Shown piece after piece: positions 43,767-52,263 of a stretch of DNA of 64,000 nt. The DNA comes from Skermanella aerolata KACC 11604 (lineage in GTDB: Bacteria; Pseudomonadota; Alphaproteobacteria; Azospirillales; Azospirillaceae). Location: contig NZ_AVFK01000008.1 in assembly GCF_000936425.1 (NCBI RefSeq), forward strand, positions 1 through 64,000, in the 5' to 3' direction. Made by a program: the position numbers and the translations under genes. Under the pieces are notes generated by a model. It made no database searches. It was not told where the DNA came from and worked only from the letters and a program-made list of their open reading frames with translations. The stretch's first letter is position 1. The number at the start of each line of letters is the position of its first letter.

Positions 43767-44309
43767 ATGCTGCTCGAATCCCAAAGATCGGTACTTCTGG
43801 TCGTCGATGTCCAGGAAAGACTGGCACCTGCCATAGCTGGGGGCGAAAGTCTGCTGAATAGAATTTCCACGTTGCTGAAGGCGGCGGCGGAACTGGACGT
43901 GCCGATACTGGCGACCGAGCAGTATTCCAAAGGACTTGGAACTACCGTCGAGCCGCTGGCGGGACTTCTGCCCACCGGGTCCGTCGTGGAGAAGATCCAT
44001 TTCAATGCGGCGAACGAGCCTGGATTTGTCGAGCGCGTGCGGGGTTTGGACCGGCCGCAGATAGTAGTGACGGGGACCGAGGCGCATGTCTGCGTGCTTC
44101 AGACGACGCTGGGATTGCGGGCCGCTGGGTTCGACTGCTTCCTGGTGGCCGACGCGGTCGGGTCGCGCGACCCGGAGAACCGCCATGTCGCCATGGAGCG
44201 GATGCACGCAAACGGGGTTGAGATCGTGACCTCCGAGATGGTCATGTTCGAATGGCTGCGCCGGGGATCGACTCCGGCGTTCAAAAGGGTGCTTCCGCTG
44301 ATCCGATGA
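43767..44309 (+). CDS. Isochorismatase-family cysteine hydrolase
   Basis: 180 residues. The catalytic triad is Asp14 (LLVVDVQERL), Lys76 (VVEKIHFNA) and Cys109 (TGTEAHVCV). It is a short, single-domain member of the YcaC-like/isochorismatase-like group; the physiological substrate is unknown. Its stop overlaps the start of the following alpha/beta hydrolase (ATGA), so the two are coupled and may act in sequence. It diverges from the RhlE-type gene. This is the second cysteine hydrolase of the window, distinct from that at 8979. Confidence 0.9.
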   Translation: MLLESQRSVLLVVDVQERLAPAIAGGESLLNRISTLLKAAAELDVPILATEQYSKGLGTTVEPLAGLLPTGSVVEKIHFNAANEPGFVERVRGLDRPQIVVTGTEAHVCVLQTTLGLRAAGFDCFLVADAVGSRDPENRHVAMERMHANGVEIVTSEMVMFEWLRRGSTPAFKRVLPLIR

Positions 44310-45019
44310 CCGATTCCATGAAAAGACTCCCGTTGATCCTGCTTCCCGGCCTGCTGTGCGATGCGGCGCTCTGGTCCCATCAGACGCGCCATCTGGCGGA
44401 GGTCGCCGACATGACGGTGGCCGACCTGACCGGCCGCGACAGCGTTTCGGCGCTTGCGGCCGATGTGCTTGCCGGCGCACCGGAGAAGTTCGCCCTCGCC
44501 GGCCTGTCGATGGGAGGGTACGTGGCGCTGGAGATCGTCCGGCAGGCGCCCGAGCGGGTAGCGAAGCTGGCGCTGCTCGACACCAACGCCAGGGCCGACA
44601 CGGACGAGCAGCGTCGGCGCCGCCGGGGCCTGATGGCCCTGGCGGACCGGGGAGAGTTTCGCGGCGTCACGCCGCGCCTGCTGCCGATGCTGATCCACCC
44701 GGATCGGTTGGAGGAGGCCGACCTGACCGATGAAGTGATGGCGATGGCCGAGCGGGTCGGGCGCGATGCCTTCCTGCGGCAGCAGAAGCTCATCATGGAC
44801 CGGTCGGACAGCCGGCCGATGCTGCCTTCGATTTCCTGTCCGACGCTGGTGCTGTGCGGGCGGCAGGACGCCATCAGTACGCTCGAAATGCATGCCGAGA
44901 TGGCCGAGGCCATCCCCCGGGCGCGCCTTGCCGTGGTGGAGGAATGCGGACATCTTGCGTCGCTCGAACGCCCGCATGCCGCCACCGCGCTGATGAGGGA
45001 CTGGCTGATCTATTCCTGA
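44306..45019 (+). CDS. Alpha/beta fold hydrolase
   Basis: 237 residues. The motifs LILLPGLLCDAALW (oxyanion region), LAGLSMGGYVALEI (nucleophile Ser in GLSMGG), CPTLVLCGRQDAIS (acid) and VEECGHLASLE (catalytic His) give a complete triad. It resembles the RutD/BioH/PcaD-type esterases, with unknown substrate. ATG 44306 overlaps the upstream stop by 4 bp; longer starts at 44252 are inside that gene. It converges with a lipoprotein gene across 15 bp. Confidence 0.9.
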   Translation: MTDSMKRLPLILLPGLLCDAALWSHQTRHLAEVADMTVADLTGRDSVSALAADVLAGAPEKFALAGLSMGGYVALEIVRQAPERVAKLALLDTNARADTDEQRRRRRGLMALADRGEFRGVTPRLLPMLIHPDRLEEADLTDEVMAMAERVGRDAFLRQQKLIMDRSDSRPMLPSISCPTLVLCGRQDAISTLEMHAEMAEAIPRARLAVVEECGHLASLERPHAATALMRDWLIYS

Positions 45020-45034
45020 TTAGCACCAGGAAGC

Positions 45035-45610
45035 TCAGCAGCCGATGCTCATGCCGCAATTGCTGTCGCTGCGGTTCGGATCGCGGAGCGGGAACAGCTC
45101 GAACGTCGTGTCGGTGATCAGGCTGCGGAACGCCGCGTCCTGCGGCGATGCGACGGCCGGCGCCCAGCCATTGGTGGACGTCAGCGTTCCACCCCGGCAG
45201 AAGGCTGCCTGGAGGCGAATCGGCTGTCCTGGCCGCTTGTCGGTCGCGATCGGGCCGCCGCTGCAAATCTGTGGGTTGGCGATGTTTTCCGCCGGATTGA
45301 AGACCATCACCACCTTGTAGCGGCGGTTGGCGCTCTCGTCCGGCGTCGTCGTGAAATGGGTCGGCGGACCGAAATGCTGGCCCTGCATCAGGTCGGTCAC
45401 GCTCCTGTCGAAACTGCTCTGGTCGACCGGGAAGGGATTGCCGTAGACTTCCGTGGCGAGATCGCGCCCACCGGCGGCCGAGCTGAATTCGAGCGGCGAA
45501 TAGGCCGTGCTGACGTTGTCGGAAACGACCCGGCTGCCGGAGCAGGCCGAGAGCGCCAGCGCGAAGGTCAGCGTCACTGCCGGCGCAGCGGTCGCAACGA
45601 AACGAGCCAT
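45035..45610 (-). CDS. Uncharacterised lipoprotein
   Basis: 191 residues. A lipoprotein signal with lipobox LSAC precedes a mature domain containing YKVVMVFNPAENIANPQICS, a mid-chain FCRGG and a Cys-containing C-terminus (NCGMSIGC). The even distribution of four mature cysteines suggests disulfides. I do not recognise the family. It diverges from the LivH-like permease, 101 bp away. Function unknown; likely at the outer or inner membrane facing the periplasm. Confidence 0.7.
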   Translation of the reverse strand: MARFVATAAPAVTLTFALALSACSGSRVVSDNVSTAYSPLEFSSAAGGRDLATEVYGNPFPVDQSSFDRSVTDLMQGQHFGPPTHFTTTPDESANRRYKVVMVFNPAENIANPQICSGGPIATDKRPGQPIRLQAAFCRGGTLTSTNGWAPAVASPQDAAFRSLITDTTFELFPLRDPNRSDSNCGMSIGC

Positions 45611-45711
45611 CCTGGAACCTCTGGTCCTGACTGGAGATCATTCTGATATCTGTCCGCCTTAGCAGGCCGCCAGTCCAATACCGGACCGTGCAATGGTGGA
45701 TAGCTGAAAGG

Positions 45712-47040
45712 ATGAGGCTTTGCCGTCCGAGCCTTCTCCTGCTTTTGGCGGTACTGGTGACTGGGTGCGGCCTGGACCCGGCGGAAACGGCGTCGTGCCT
45801 CCGCGTGATCGCCGCTTTCGAACCGGACGCCGACGGGGTCGAGATCCTGCGGCAGGCGAGCGACCCGGCGGCCTCCAACGGCATCGTGCTGGAGTACAGG
45901 ACGGCGGACGGTGTCGAGCGATGGGTGAATTGCCGCTTTTCCCTTCGGCGGGTGGAGAACGCACCGCTTGAACTGGCTGGCGTCGCCACCAGCCGCGAAG
46001 GTATCCTGCCGGAAATGCGGCTGTTCTGGCTGAGGCGCTGGCTTGCGCTGGAGTCGGGCGCCCCGGTTCCTGCGGCACTTCCGGACACTAATATGACTGA
46101 CGAGGCGGCCGGGACGCCCTATGCCGGTGCGCTCTATGCCTTCCAGCAAGTCCTGAACGGCAGCGTGCTCGGCTGCATCTATGCGCTGCTGGCCGTCGGG
46201 TTCTCGCTGGTCTACGGCATCGTCGGACGGATCAACTTCGCCTTCGGCGAGTTGCTGATGCTGGGCGCGTACCAGACCGTGATCTTCGCGATCCCGCTGG
46301 CCGTGATGACCGGTACGGGGGCATGGGCGCTGCCCGTGGTGCTGCTGATCGCGGTCGGCATGACGGCGGGGCAGGGATGGGCGGTCGAGCGGCTGGTGTT
46401 CCGGCCCTTGCGGGGCACGGCGACCCATGTGCCGCTGATCGCGGCGATCGGCGCTTCGGTATTCCTTCAGGAAGCCGTCCGGCTGCTCCAGGGCGCCCGC
46501 GACCGGTGGCTGGCTCCCGTATTGACGGACCGCTTCACGCTGGCGGGGGAGGGGGTCTTCCCGGTTACCGTATCAGCCGCGCAGGTCCTGATCGTCGCCC
46601 TGACCCTTGGCCTTTCCGGCGCGCTCTGGTGGCTGCTGGTCCGCACCGAATTCGGCCGGAGCCACCGGGCATGCAGCGACGACATGCGGATGGCGGCGCT
46701 GCTCGGGGTCGATACCGACCGCGCTGTTGCGGCCGCCTTCGCCCTGGGCGCCGCCTGCGCCGGCACGGCCGGCTTCATCGTGGCGCTGCACTATGGCGGG
46801 GTGAACGCCTATATGGGAGCGCTGCTCGGCTTCAAAGCGCTGACAGCCGCCATCGTCGGCGGCATCGGATCGGTCCCCGGCGCCTTCCTGGGCGGGCTGC
46901 TGATCGCCGCGCTGGAAACGGGCTGGGCCGCGTGGCTGCCGCTGGAAGGCAAGGACGTCGCGGTGTTCACGGCGCTGATCGCCATGCTGGTGATCCGGCC
47001 CACGGGATTGCTGGGAGTGGAGCGTACGAGGGGCGACTGA
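45712..47040 (+). CDS. LivH-type branched-chain amino acid ABC permease with lipoprotein-like N-terminal domain
   Basis: 442 residues. Residues ~140-442 are a LivH-type permease (NGSVLGCIYALLAVGFSLVY, GRINFAFGELLMLGAY, ALTAAIVGGIGSVPGAFLGG). Before it lie a signal-like segment with a lipobox (VLVTGC, Cys19) and about 90 residues of soluble sequence with no recognised domain. A LivH protein is normally about 290 residues with no lipobox. Whether Cys19 is lipidated is unknown. LivM, LivF, LivG and the receptor are not nearby. ATG 45688 would add eight residues. Confidence 0.85.
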   Translation: MRLCRPSLLLLLAVLVTGCGLDPAETASCLRVIAAFEPDADGVEILRQASDPAASNGIVLEYRTADGVERWVNCRFSLRRVENAPLELAGVATSREGILPEMRLFWLRRWLALESGAPVPAALPDTNMTDEAAGTPYAGALYAFQQVLNGSVLGCIYALLAVGFSLVYGIVGRINFAFGELLMLGAYQTVIFAIPLAVMTGTGAWALPVVLLIAVGMTAGQGWAVERLVFRPLRGTATHVPLIAAIGASVFLQEAVRLLQGARDRWLAPVLTDRFTLAGEGVFPVTVSAAQVLIVALTLGLSGALWWLLVRTEFGRSHRACSDDMRMAALLGVDTDRAVAAAFALGAACAGTAGFIVALHYGGVNAYMGALLGFKALTAAIVGGIGSVPGAFLGGLLIAALETGWAAWLPLEGKDVAVFTALIAMLVIRPTGLLGVERTRGD

Positions 47041-47089
47041 GGCCGGACTCAGCGCAAACGCGGTTTCGACTGCGGCAGCATGGCACTTG

Positions 47090-47110
47090 ACCGGCCCGTG
47101 ATGGGCCGGT
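47090..47110. terminator. Hairpin after the LivH-like gene
   Basis: A perfect 8-bp stem ACCGGCCC/GGGCCGGT with a 5-nt loop, 50 bp after the permease stop, without a T-run. It could end transcription with Rho or protect the 3' end. Confidence 0.4.
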
Positions 47111-47242
47111 TATGGTCCACCCCATGTTCCAGGCATCCTACCTTGCGATCGTCGCGCGAATTAGCGGCCCGGTCCTCTGCTGAGGGCCGGGGTCATTATC
47201 CGCTGAATTCCTGCTGCTTCGATCAAAAGAGGAAAGCCTGTC

Positions 47243-47560
47243 ATGGCTATGCCAACCCTGTCGGCGCCCGGCGTCGAATCCCGTCCGTACGATCCCGACT
47301 ATACCGCCTGCTTCTCGATCCAGGCCAATGCCGATCCCGGCGTGATGTCGCGGGTGCTGGAGCTGTTCGCCAAGCGCGGCCTCGTCCCGTCCTCCTGGCA
47401 CAGCCGGGTCGGCGGCATCCAGGACGACGAATTGATCATCGATTTGCAAATGCAGGGCATGGTGCGTAGCGAGGCCGACTATGTAGCGGCCTGCCTTCGC
47501 CAGATCCCGGATGTGGGTACCGTGCTGACATCAGAGCGCTTCCGCGCGGCGGCCGAGTAA
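47243..47560 (+). CDS. Small ACT-like domain protein
   Basis: 105 residues with no membrane segment. After a short leader, the TACFSIQANADPGVMSRVLELFAKRGLVP segment, a central strand (ELIIDLQMQG) and a second helix give an ACT-like beta-alpha-beta-beta-alpha pattern, similar to the small regulatory subunits of acetolactate synthase. No ilvB is adjacent. It may bind an amino acid. An AAAGAGGAAA ribosome binding site lies upstream of ATG 47243. Confidence 0.75.
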   Translation: MAMPTLSAPGVESRPYDPDYTACFSIQANADPGVMSRVLELFAKRGLVPSSWHSRVGGIQDDELIIDLQMQGMVRSEADYVAACLRQIPDVGTVLTSERFRAAAE

Positions 47561-47605
47561 ATAGCGCGTGACGAACCAGGCAATGGGCGGTTAAATCCGC
47601 CCATC

Positions 47606-48457
47606 ATGAGCTATTTTCATCACATCCGCGCCTGCAACAGCCACGATTTCTCGGGCTACCTGCCTTTTTTCGTCGGGACCGACCGGGTCGGCTGGGTCCG
47701 CCATGCGCTGGCCTCGCGATTGCGGCAGTTCACCGACGCCTTCGAGGTCGAGCAGGACCGCATCTCGCTGGCGGCGGCCTCAAGCGATTTCGACTCTCGG
47801 ACCGAGGCCATGGCGCGCGTCGTCGCTGAATTGGTGGAGGAGGGCACGGTACCCCAACTCCGGGATGAGTATTATCCCGTGACCACAGGCTGGGGCCGGC
47901 CGCCGCTGCTGAAGATCGACCGCGTCGCCGTCGCCCATTTCGGCATCCGGTCATACGGCCTGCATATCAACGGCTTCGTCCGGCGGGCCGACGGGATCCA
48001 CCTGTGGGTCGGCAAGCGGGCGGGCGACCGCAAGATCGCACCGGGCAAGCTGGACAATCTGGTCGCCGGCGGCCAGCCGATCGGGCTGACGCTGGACGAG
48101 AACCTAGTGAAGGAAGCGCACGAGGAAGCGGGACTGTCGGCGGATGCCGCCCGGCAGGCGGTTCCGGTCGGAGTCGTGTCTTACCTGATGGAGAACCCGG
48201 CAGGCCTGAAGCCGGACACGCTGTTCCTCTACGACCTCGAGGTCGCCGATGACTTCGTGCCGCGCAACACCGATGGCGAGGTCGAGCATTTCATGCTCTG
48301 GCCGCTGGAGGAGGCGGCCCGGCGGGTGCGGGAAACCGATGATTTCAAATTCAACGTCAATCTGGTGATCGTCGATTTCCTGATGCGCCACGGCTATCTG
48401 AAGCCGGACGATGCCGAATATCCGGACCTCGCGATCGGTCTGCGCCGGGCGGTCTGA
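47606..48457 (+). CDS. NUDIX hydrolase with N-terminal DUF4743
   Basis: 283 residues. An N-terminal DUF4743 region (YLPFFVGTDRVGWVRHALA) is followed by a NUDIX domain whose box is GLTLDENLVKEAHEEAGL (REUXEEXGU core present). This arrangement occurs in thiamine pyrophosphokinase-related proteins and in damaged-thiamine diphosphate hydrolases of the Tnr3 type. It may clean up oxidised TPP, which would fit the riboswitch-controlled thiamine genes elsewhere in the window, but that link is inference. It ends 2 bp before the convergent gluQ. Confidence 0.85.
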   Translation: MSYFHHIRACNSHDFSGYLPFFVGTDRVGWVRHALASRLRQFTDAFEVEQDRISLAAASSDFDSRTEAMARVVAELVEEGTVPQLRDEYYPVTTGWGRPPLLKIDRVAVAHFGIRSYGLHINGFVRRADGIHLWVGKRAGDRKIAPGKLDNLVAGGQPIGLTLDENLVKEAHEEAGLSADAARQAVPVGVVSYLMENPAGLKPDTLFLYDLEVADDFVPRNTDGEVEHFMLWPLEEAARRVRETDDFKFNVNLVIVDFLMRHGYLKPDDAEYPDLAIGLRRAV

Positions 48458-48459
48458 CG

Positions 48460-49317
48460 TCAGGTTTCTTCCGGAAAGCCTGCCATGGTCCGGACCTCGG
48501 CCGGCGTCCTGCCGCTCTCCCGCAGCGCCCTCAGCGACACCGATTTGTCCCGCTTGGCAAGCCGTTCGCCACGGTCGTTGGTCAGCAGGCCGTGATGGTG
48601 GTAACCGGGTGTCGGCAAGCCCAGCATGGCTTGCAGCAGCCGGTGCAGATGGGTCGCGTGGAACAAGTCGCGTCCACGGGTGACCAGCGTGACACCCTGC
48701 AAGGCATCGTCCACCGTCACGCTGAGATGGTAGCTGGTCGGGATATCCTTGCGGGCCAGCACCACGTCGCCGAGGATTTCCGGAGTAGCGTCGATCGTTC
48801 CGGCATCGCCGTCGTGCCACGACAGCGGACCGGCAAGCCGGCTGGCCCGCGCTACGTCAAGCCGGATGGCGAAGGCTTGGCCTGATGCCATCCGCTCCGA
48901 CCTTTCGCCGGCGGACAGATGGCGGCAGGTTCCGGGATAAAGGGCGCCGTCCGGGCCATGGGGCGCATGGCCGGCGCGGGCGATCTCTTCCTCGATCTCC
49001 TTGCGGGTGCAGAAGCACGGATACGTCACGCCCGAACTCGCCAGCCGGTCCAGGGCGGCGCGGTAGTCGTCGAGATGGTCGCTCTGGCGCCGCACCGGAA
49101 CCGGCCAGGACAGGCCCAGCCAGGACAGGTCTTCCATCAGCGACAGTTCGAACTCCGGGCGGCACCGTCCCGGATCGATATCCTCGATCCTCAGCAGGAA
49201 GAGCCCGCCCCGCTCGCGCGCGGCTCGCCAGCCGAATAGCGCGGAGTGGGCATGGCCCAGGTGAAGCAGGCCGGTCGGGCTGGGGGCGAAGCGGGTGACG
49301 GTCTTCATGGGCGGCAT
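48460..49317 (-). CDS. gluQ: Glutamyl-Q tRNA(Asp) synthetase
   Basis: About 285 residues, the truncated GluRS paralogue that lacks the anticodon-binding domain. The HIGH-like motif (FAPSPTGLLHLGHAHSAL), KRDKS as KMSKS equivalent, and the zinc-site residues in CFCTRKE and GTCRHL fit GluQ. It adds glutamate to queuosine 34 of tRNA-Asp. Start uncertain between 49317 and 49308; both ATGs begin just before MKTVTRFAPSPTG. It diverges from an esterase gene and converges with the DUF4743 gene. Confidence 0.93.
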   Translation of the reverse strand: MPPMKTVTRFAPSPTGLLHLGHAHSALFGWRAARERGGLFLLRIEDIDPGRCRPEFELSLMEDLSWLGLSWPVPVRRQSDHLDDYRAALDRLASSGVTYPCFCTRKEIEEEIARAGHAPHGPDGALYPGTCRHLSAGERSERMASGQAFAIRLDVARASRLAGPLSWHDGDAGTIDATPEILGDVVLARKDIPTSYHLSVTVDDALQGVTLVTRGRDLFHATHLHRLLQAMLGLPTPGYHHHGLLTNDRGERLAKRDKSVSLRALRESGRTPAEVRTMAGFPEET

Positions 49318-49441
49318 CGTCCACGGCACTCTCATATCGGCATATCGCACCTCTGTATCCCCGGACAGTCGCATGGGCCAGTGGGTTCAACCGGTGCGTT
49401 GAGCCATTGACAGGCGCGTCGGCAGTAGTCAAAACAGGCAC

Positions 49442-50104
49442 ATGAGCGATCTTGCCAAACTGACTGGACCCAAGGTCCTGCCCGCCTCCGGTGGCCCCGC
49501 GCGCCAACTGGTCGTCCTGTTGCACGGAGTCGGCGCCGACGGCGACGATCTGATCTCGCTGGCCGATTATTGGAGCGCGCTTCTCCCAGATGCGGAGTTC
49601 GTGTCGCCCAACGCACCGGACCAGTGCGACATGTCGCCCTACGGGTTCCAGTGGTTCAGCCTGCTCGACCGCTCGATGGCAGCCATGACCGCCGGCGTCA
49701 AGAAGGTTGCTCCCGTCATCAACGCCTATATCGACGAAGCGCTCGCGGAGCGGGGCCTGACACCGGACAAGCTGGCGCTGGTCGGTTTCTCCCAGGGGAC
49801 CATGACGTCGCTGTACGTGGCGCTGCGCCGGCCGGAGCCGGTCGCGGCCGTGCTTGGCTATTCCGGCGCGCTGCTGGCGCCAGACCTCCTGACCGCGGAA
49901 ATCAAGTCGCGCCCGCCCGTGCTGCTGGTCCACGGCGATGCCGATCAGGTCGTTCCCGCCCAGGCGCTTCCTGCGGCGCAGTCCGCCCTGCAAGCCGCCG
50001 GCGTGCCGGTGGATGTGGAGGTCCGGCCGGGCCTGGGGCATGGGATCGACCAGGAAGGGCTGACACGCGGCGGGTTCTTCCTCAAGCGGTCGCTGCTCGG
50101 CTGA
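49442..50104 (+). CDS. Carboxylesterase/phospholipase, alpha/beta hydrolase
   Basis: 220 residues. The family block VVLLHGVGADGDDLI, nucleophile motif GFSQGTMTSLY, acid in HGDADQVVP and catalytic His in GLGHGID place it in the carboxylesterase/acyl-protein thioesterase-like group. It cleaves short-chain esters or thioesters in the cytoplasm; no signal peptide is seen. The gene is monocistronic and is followed by a small hairpin. Confidence 0.9.
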   Translation: MSDLAKLTGPKVLPASGGPARQLVVLLHGVGADGDDLISLADYWSALLPDAEFVSPNAPDQCDMSPYGFQWFSLLDRSMAAMTAGVKKVAPVINAYIDEALAERGLTPDKLALVGFSQGTMTSLYVALRRPEPVAAVLGYSGALLAPDLLTAEIKSRPPVLLVHGDADQVVPAQALPAAQSALQAAGVPVDVEVRPGLGHGIDQEGLTRGGFFLKRSLLG

Positions 50105-50121
50105 GTCCAGGTGACAGTGGC

Positions 50122-50138
50122 GCAGGGGAGTCCCCTGC
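50122..50138. terminator. Hairpin after the esterase gene
   Basis: A perfect 7-bp stem GCAGGGG/CCCCTGC with an AGT loop, 18 bp after the stop, with no T-run; a weak terminator candidate. Confidence 0.4.
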
Positions 50139-50248
50139 AAGATCCGCCACGCTACCCCGATAGTTACAGTGTCATGAAGTTCGGGATTGCTCCCGGTCCA
50201 ACTTGTTGAGTTTGGGCCGAGGATGCTCTATGAGAGAAGAACATCCAG

Positions 50249-50268
50249 GTCAGGCATTTGGGCCTGAC
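50249..50268 (+). promoter_or_regulatory. 5'-UTR hairpin before the HNH endonuclease
   Basis: GTCAGGC/GCCTGAC pairs over a 6-nt loop, about 30 bp upstream of the HNH start and just before its GGAGGG ribosome binding site. Confidence 0.35.
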
Positions 50269-50297
50269 GGGCAAGGGAACCAGAGGAGGGCGTGGGC

Positions 50298-50861
50298 TTG
50301 GCACCACCACCCGATCACTGTCCGGCGCTGGTACTGAATGCGGACTTTCGTCCGCTGAGCTACTTCCCTTTGTCTCTGTGGTCCTGGCAGGAAGCTGTCA
50401 AGGCCGTGTTCCTCGACCGCGTCAACATCATTTCCGAATATGATCGAGTCGTCAGGTCGCCCAACTTCGAGATAAAGCTTCCCAGCGTCATCTCATTGAA
50501 GGAATACATCCCGGCGACCCGTCGCCCGGCCTTCACCCGCTTCAATGTCTTCCTGCGCGACCGGTTTTCCTGCCAGTACTGCAACGAGCCGTTCCCGACC
50601 CAGGAACTGACGTTCGACCACGTGATACCGCGATCCAAAGGCGGGCGAACTACGTGGGAAAACGTCGTGACGTCCTGTTCCGCCTGTAACCTCAGGAAAG
50701 GGAACAGGCTCCCCAAGCAGTGTGGCATGATACCGTTTTATCCGCCGTTCCAGCCCACGGCGTTTCAGCTTCAGGAAAACGGACGATCCTTCCCGCCAAA
50801 CTTCTTGCATGAAAGTTGGCGGGATTTTCTTTACTGGGATACCGAACTCGATCCTTTCTGA
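50298..50861 (+). CDS. HNH endonuclease
   Basis: About 187 residues. A family-specific N-terminus (VLNADFRPLSYFPLSLWSW) precedes a zinc HNH domain: CQYC (92-95), DHVIPRSKGG (Asp107, His108) and CSACN (127-131), then WRDFLYWD near the end. This group is widespread in alphaproteobacteria as a housekeeping-like gene; its substrate is unknown and no restriction partner or phage genes are nearby. TTG 50298 is chosen because GGAGGG sits 7 bp upstream; GTG 50292, only 1 bp from that sequence, is the alternative. Confidence 0.88.
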   Translation: MAPPPDHCPALVLNADFRPLSYFPLSLWSWQEAVKAVFLDRVNIISEYDRVVRSPNFEIKLPSVISLKEYIPATRRPAFTRFNVFLRDRFSCQYCNEPFPTQELTFDHVIPRSKGGRTTWENVVTSCSACNLRKGNRLPKQCGMIPFYPPFQPTAFQLQENGRSFPPNFLHESWRDFLYWDTELDPF

Positions 50862-50932
50862 CGCTCGAGTCGCACCATGCCGGCTCTTTCCTTGTACCAC
50901 AAGCCGAAGAATTCAACCGGCGCTCCGGCAGT

Positions 50933-50989
50933 GTTGGGCCACGGCCCAACCTACGAAGCAGGAGCCCGTAGGTTGGGCCGTGGCCCAAC
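50933..50989. repeat. REP-like inverted doublet, family A
   Basis: Arms 50933-50954 and 50968-50989 are perfect 22-bp inverted copies of the family A unit with GTAG heads, 13 bp apart. They lie in the convergent gap between the HNH gene and coq7. Confidence 0.85.
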
Positions 50990-51031
50990 AAGCACTGTCC
51001 CCACGAGTCAATCTCTCCGGCCGGCTTGGTA

Positions 51032-51646
51032 TTAGAACCGCTGGGCCGCCCAGATGGCGGCGCGGGAGCCGGCCTTGATCAGGCTGGTCAATACCGGATA
51101 GCCCGCCGTCAGCTCCGCCTCGTGGGCAAGACCGATATCGCGGTGCTCCAGCTCTTCCGCCCTGAACTTCTCGATGGTGGCCTTCAGCTCCGGTTCGGAG
51201 TCGCCAAGCTGCTCCGCCTGCTCGGCGTAGTGCTCGTCGATCACTTCCTCCACCGCGACCGTGCAGGCCATGGCGGCACGCTGTCCCAGCAGGGCGGTTG
51301 CGGCGCCCAGCGCGAAGCCTGCGACGTGCCAGACCGGGTGCAGCACGGTCGGGCGGACGCGCCGTTCGACGATCAGGCGCTCGAAGGTGTCGAGGTGCTC
51401 CTGCTCCTGATCCTTCATGTGCCGGATGATCTTGGCGGCCGGCGTGCGCTTGAGGACGGCAAGCTGGCCCTCGTAGATCCGCTTGGCGCCGTACTCGCCG
51501 GCATGATCGACGCGGATCATCCGCGCCAGCCGCTCCCGATCTTCCGGATCGCCGGGCAGGTAGCGGGGGCGGGGCCGTTTGGGCGCTTCCAGCAGAGCGA
51601 GTTCTTCCGGGGCGGAAATCTTGGGCCGTTCCGTCGTTGCCGTCAT
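51032..51646 (-). CDS. coq7: Demethoxyubiquinone hydroxylase (Coq7)
   Basis: 204 residues. The ferritin-like di-iron ligand pattern is present: VDHAGEYGAKRIYEGQL, KDQEQEHLDTF, AVEEVIDEHYAEQ and KFRAEELEHRDIG. It hydroxylates C6 of demethoxyubiquinone, the penultimate step of ubiquinone synthesis, at the inner membrane. ATG 51646 has a GAGGAGCG ribosome binding site; a longer frame to 51748 runs through a 15-bp tandem repeat and is rejected. It is last in a probable DedA-dsbB-coq7 run. Confidence 0.95.
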   Translation of the reverse strand: MTATTERPKISAPEELALLEAPKRPRPRYLPGDPEDRERLARMIRVDHAGEYGAKRIYEGQLAVLKRTPAAKIIRHMKDQEQEHLDTFERLIVERRVRPTVLHPVWHVAGFALGAATALLGQRAAMACTVAVEEVIDEHYAEQAEQLGDSEPELKATIEKFRAEELEHRDIGLAHEAELTAGYPVLTSLIKAGSRAAIWAAQRF

Positions 51647-51659
51647 GGTTCGCTCCTCT

Positions 51660-51704
51660 CGAGTTTTATCCGGTCGAGTCTCATCCGGCCGAGTCTTATC
51701 CGGC
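51660..51704. repeat. Three 15-bp tandem repeats between dsbB and coq7
   Basis: Three consecutive 15-bp units of the form CGAGTTTTATCCGGT, CGAGTCTCATCCGGC and CGAGTCTTATCCGGC overlap the end of dsbB and the short spacer before coq7. No fourth full copy. Confidence 0.7.
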
Positions 51705-52202
51705 CGATCCGAATGCGCGCCGCGCCGCGAAGAAGGCGACGGCCGCAAGGACCAGCGAGATCAGGATATTATATCCCGCCATGGAGATTCCAAACAGCGA
51801 CCATGCGACTTGATCGCACCGCACGACCGGTGCCGCCATGATCTGTGCCCGCAAGGCGTCGATGGAATCGGCGGTGGCCGTGACACCGCAGCCGGACGTT
51901 CCGGTCCACCAGTGCTGCTCGACGCCGACATGGAAGACCGCGACGCCGCCGCCGACCAGCAAGGCGACGCCGCAAAGCGCCAGCAGGGCGGCGCGAAGCT
52001 TGTGGGCATCCGTAGCCGCCGCGAGGGAAACGATGCTCAGCGCGATCACGACGGCATAGGGCCAGCGCTGCCAGATGCACAGCACGCAGGGCTGAAGACC
52101 TACTACGTACTGGAAGAAGAACGCCGCCAGCAGCGACCCGGCGCTGGCGCCCAGCAGGAACAGCGCTGAGATACGCGATGTGGACAGGTCTGCGATGGCC
52201 AT
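51696..52202 (-). CDS. dsbB: Disulfide bond formation protein B
   Basis: 168 residues with four transmembrane helices. The redox pairs are Cys39/Cys42 (LQPCVLCIWQRW) and Cys105/Cys129 in the second periplasmic loop, and the quinone-site Arg lies after the first pair, so the DsbB pathway chemistry should be intact. It reoxidises DsbA by passing electrons to ubiquinone. Its end overlaps 15-bp repeats. Confidence 0.93.
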   Translation of the reverse strand: MAIADLSTSRISALFLLGASAGSLLAAFFFQYVVGLQPCVLCIWQRWPYAVVIALSIVSLAAATDAHKLRAALLALCGVALLVGGGVAVFHVGVEQHWWTGTSGCGVTATADSIDALRAQIMAAPVVRCDQVAWSLFGISMAGYNILISLVLAAVAFFAARRAFGSAG

Positions 52203-52263
52203 GGTGATGTCGTCCGGAGCCGCGGTCGGTAACCGGCACGAGGGAGCCGGGGATGCAAGGTCG

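Noticed and set aside
50298-50861. HNH protein as part of a phage or restriction system
   Set aside because: No terminase, methylase or phage gene is near, and the type is a widespread chromosomal one.
51647-51748. N-terminal extension of coq7 with RPDKT repeats
   Set aside because: It overlaps dsbB and a strong ribosome binding site marks the start at 51646.
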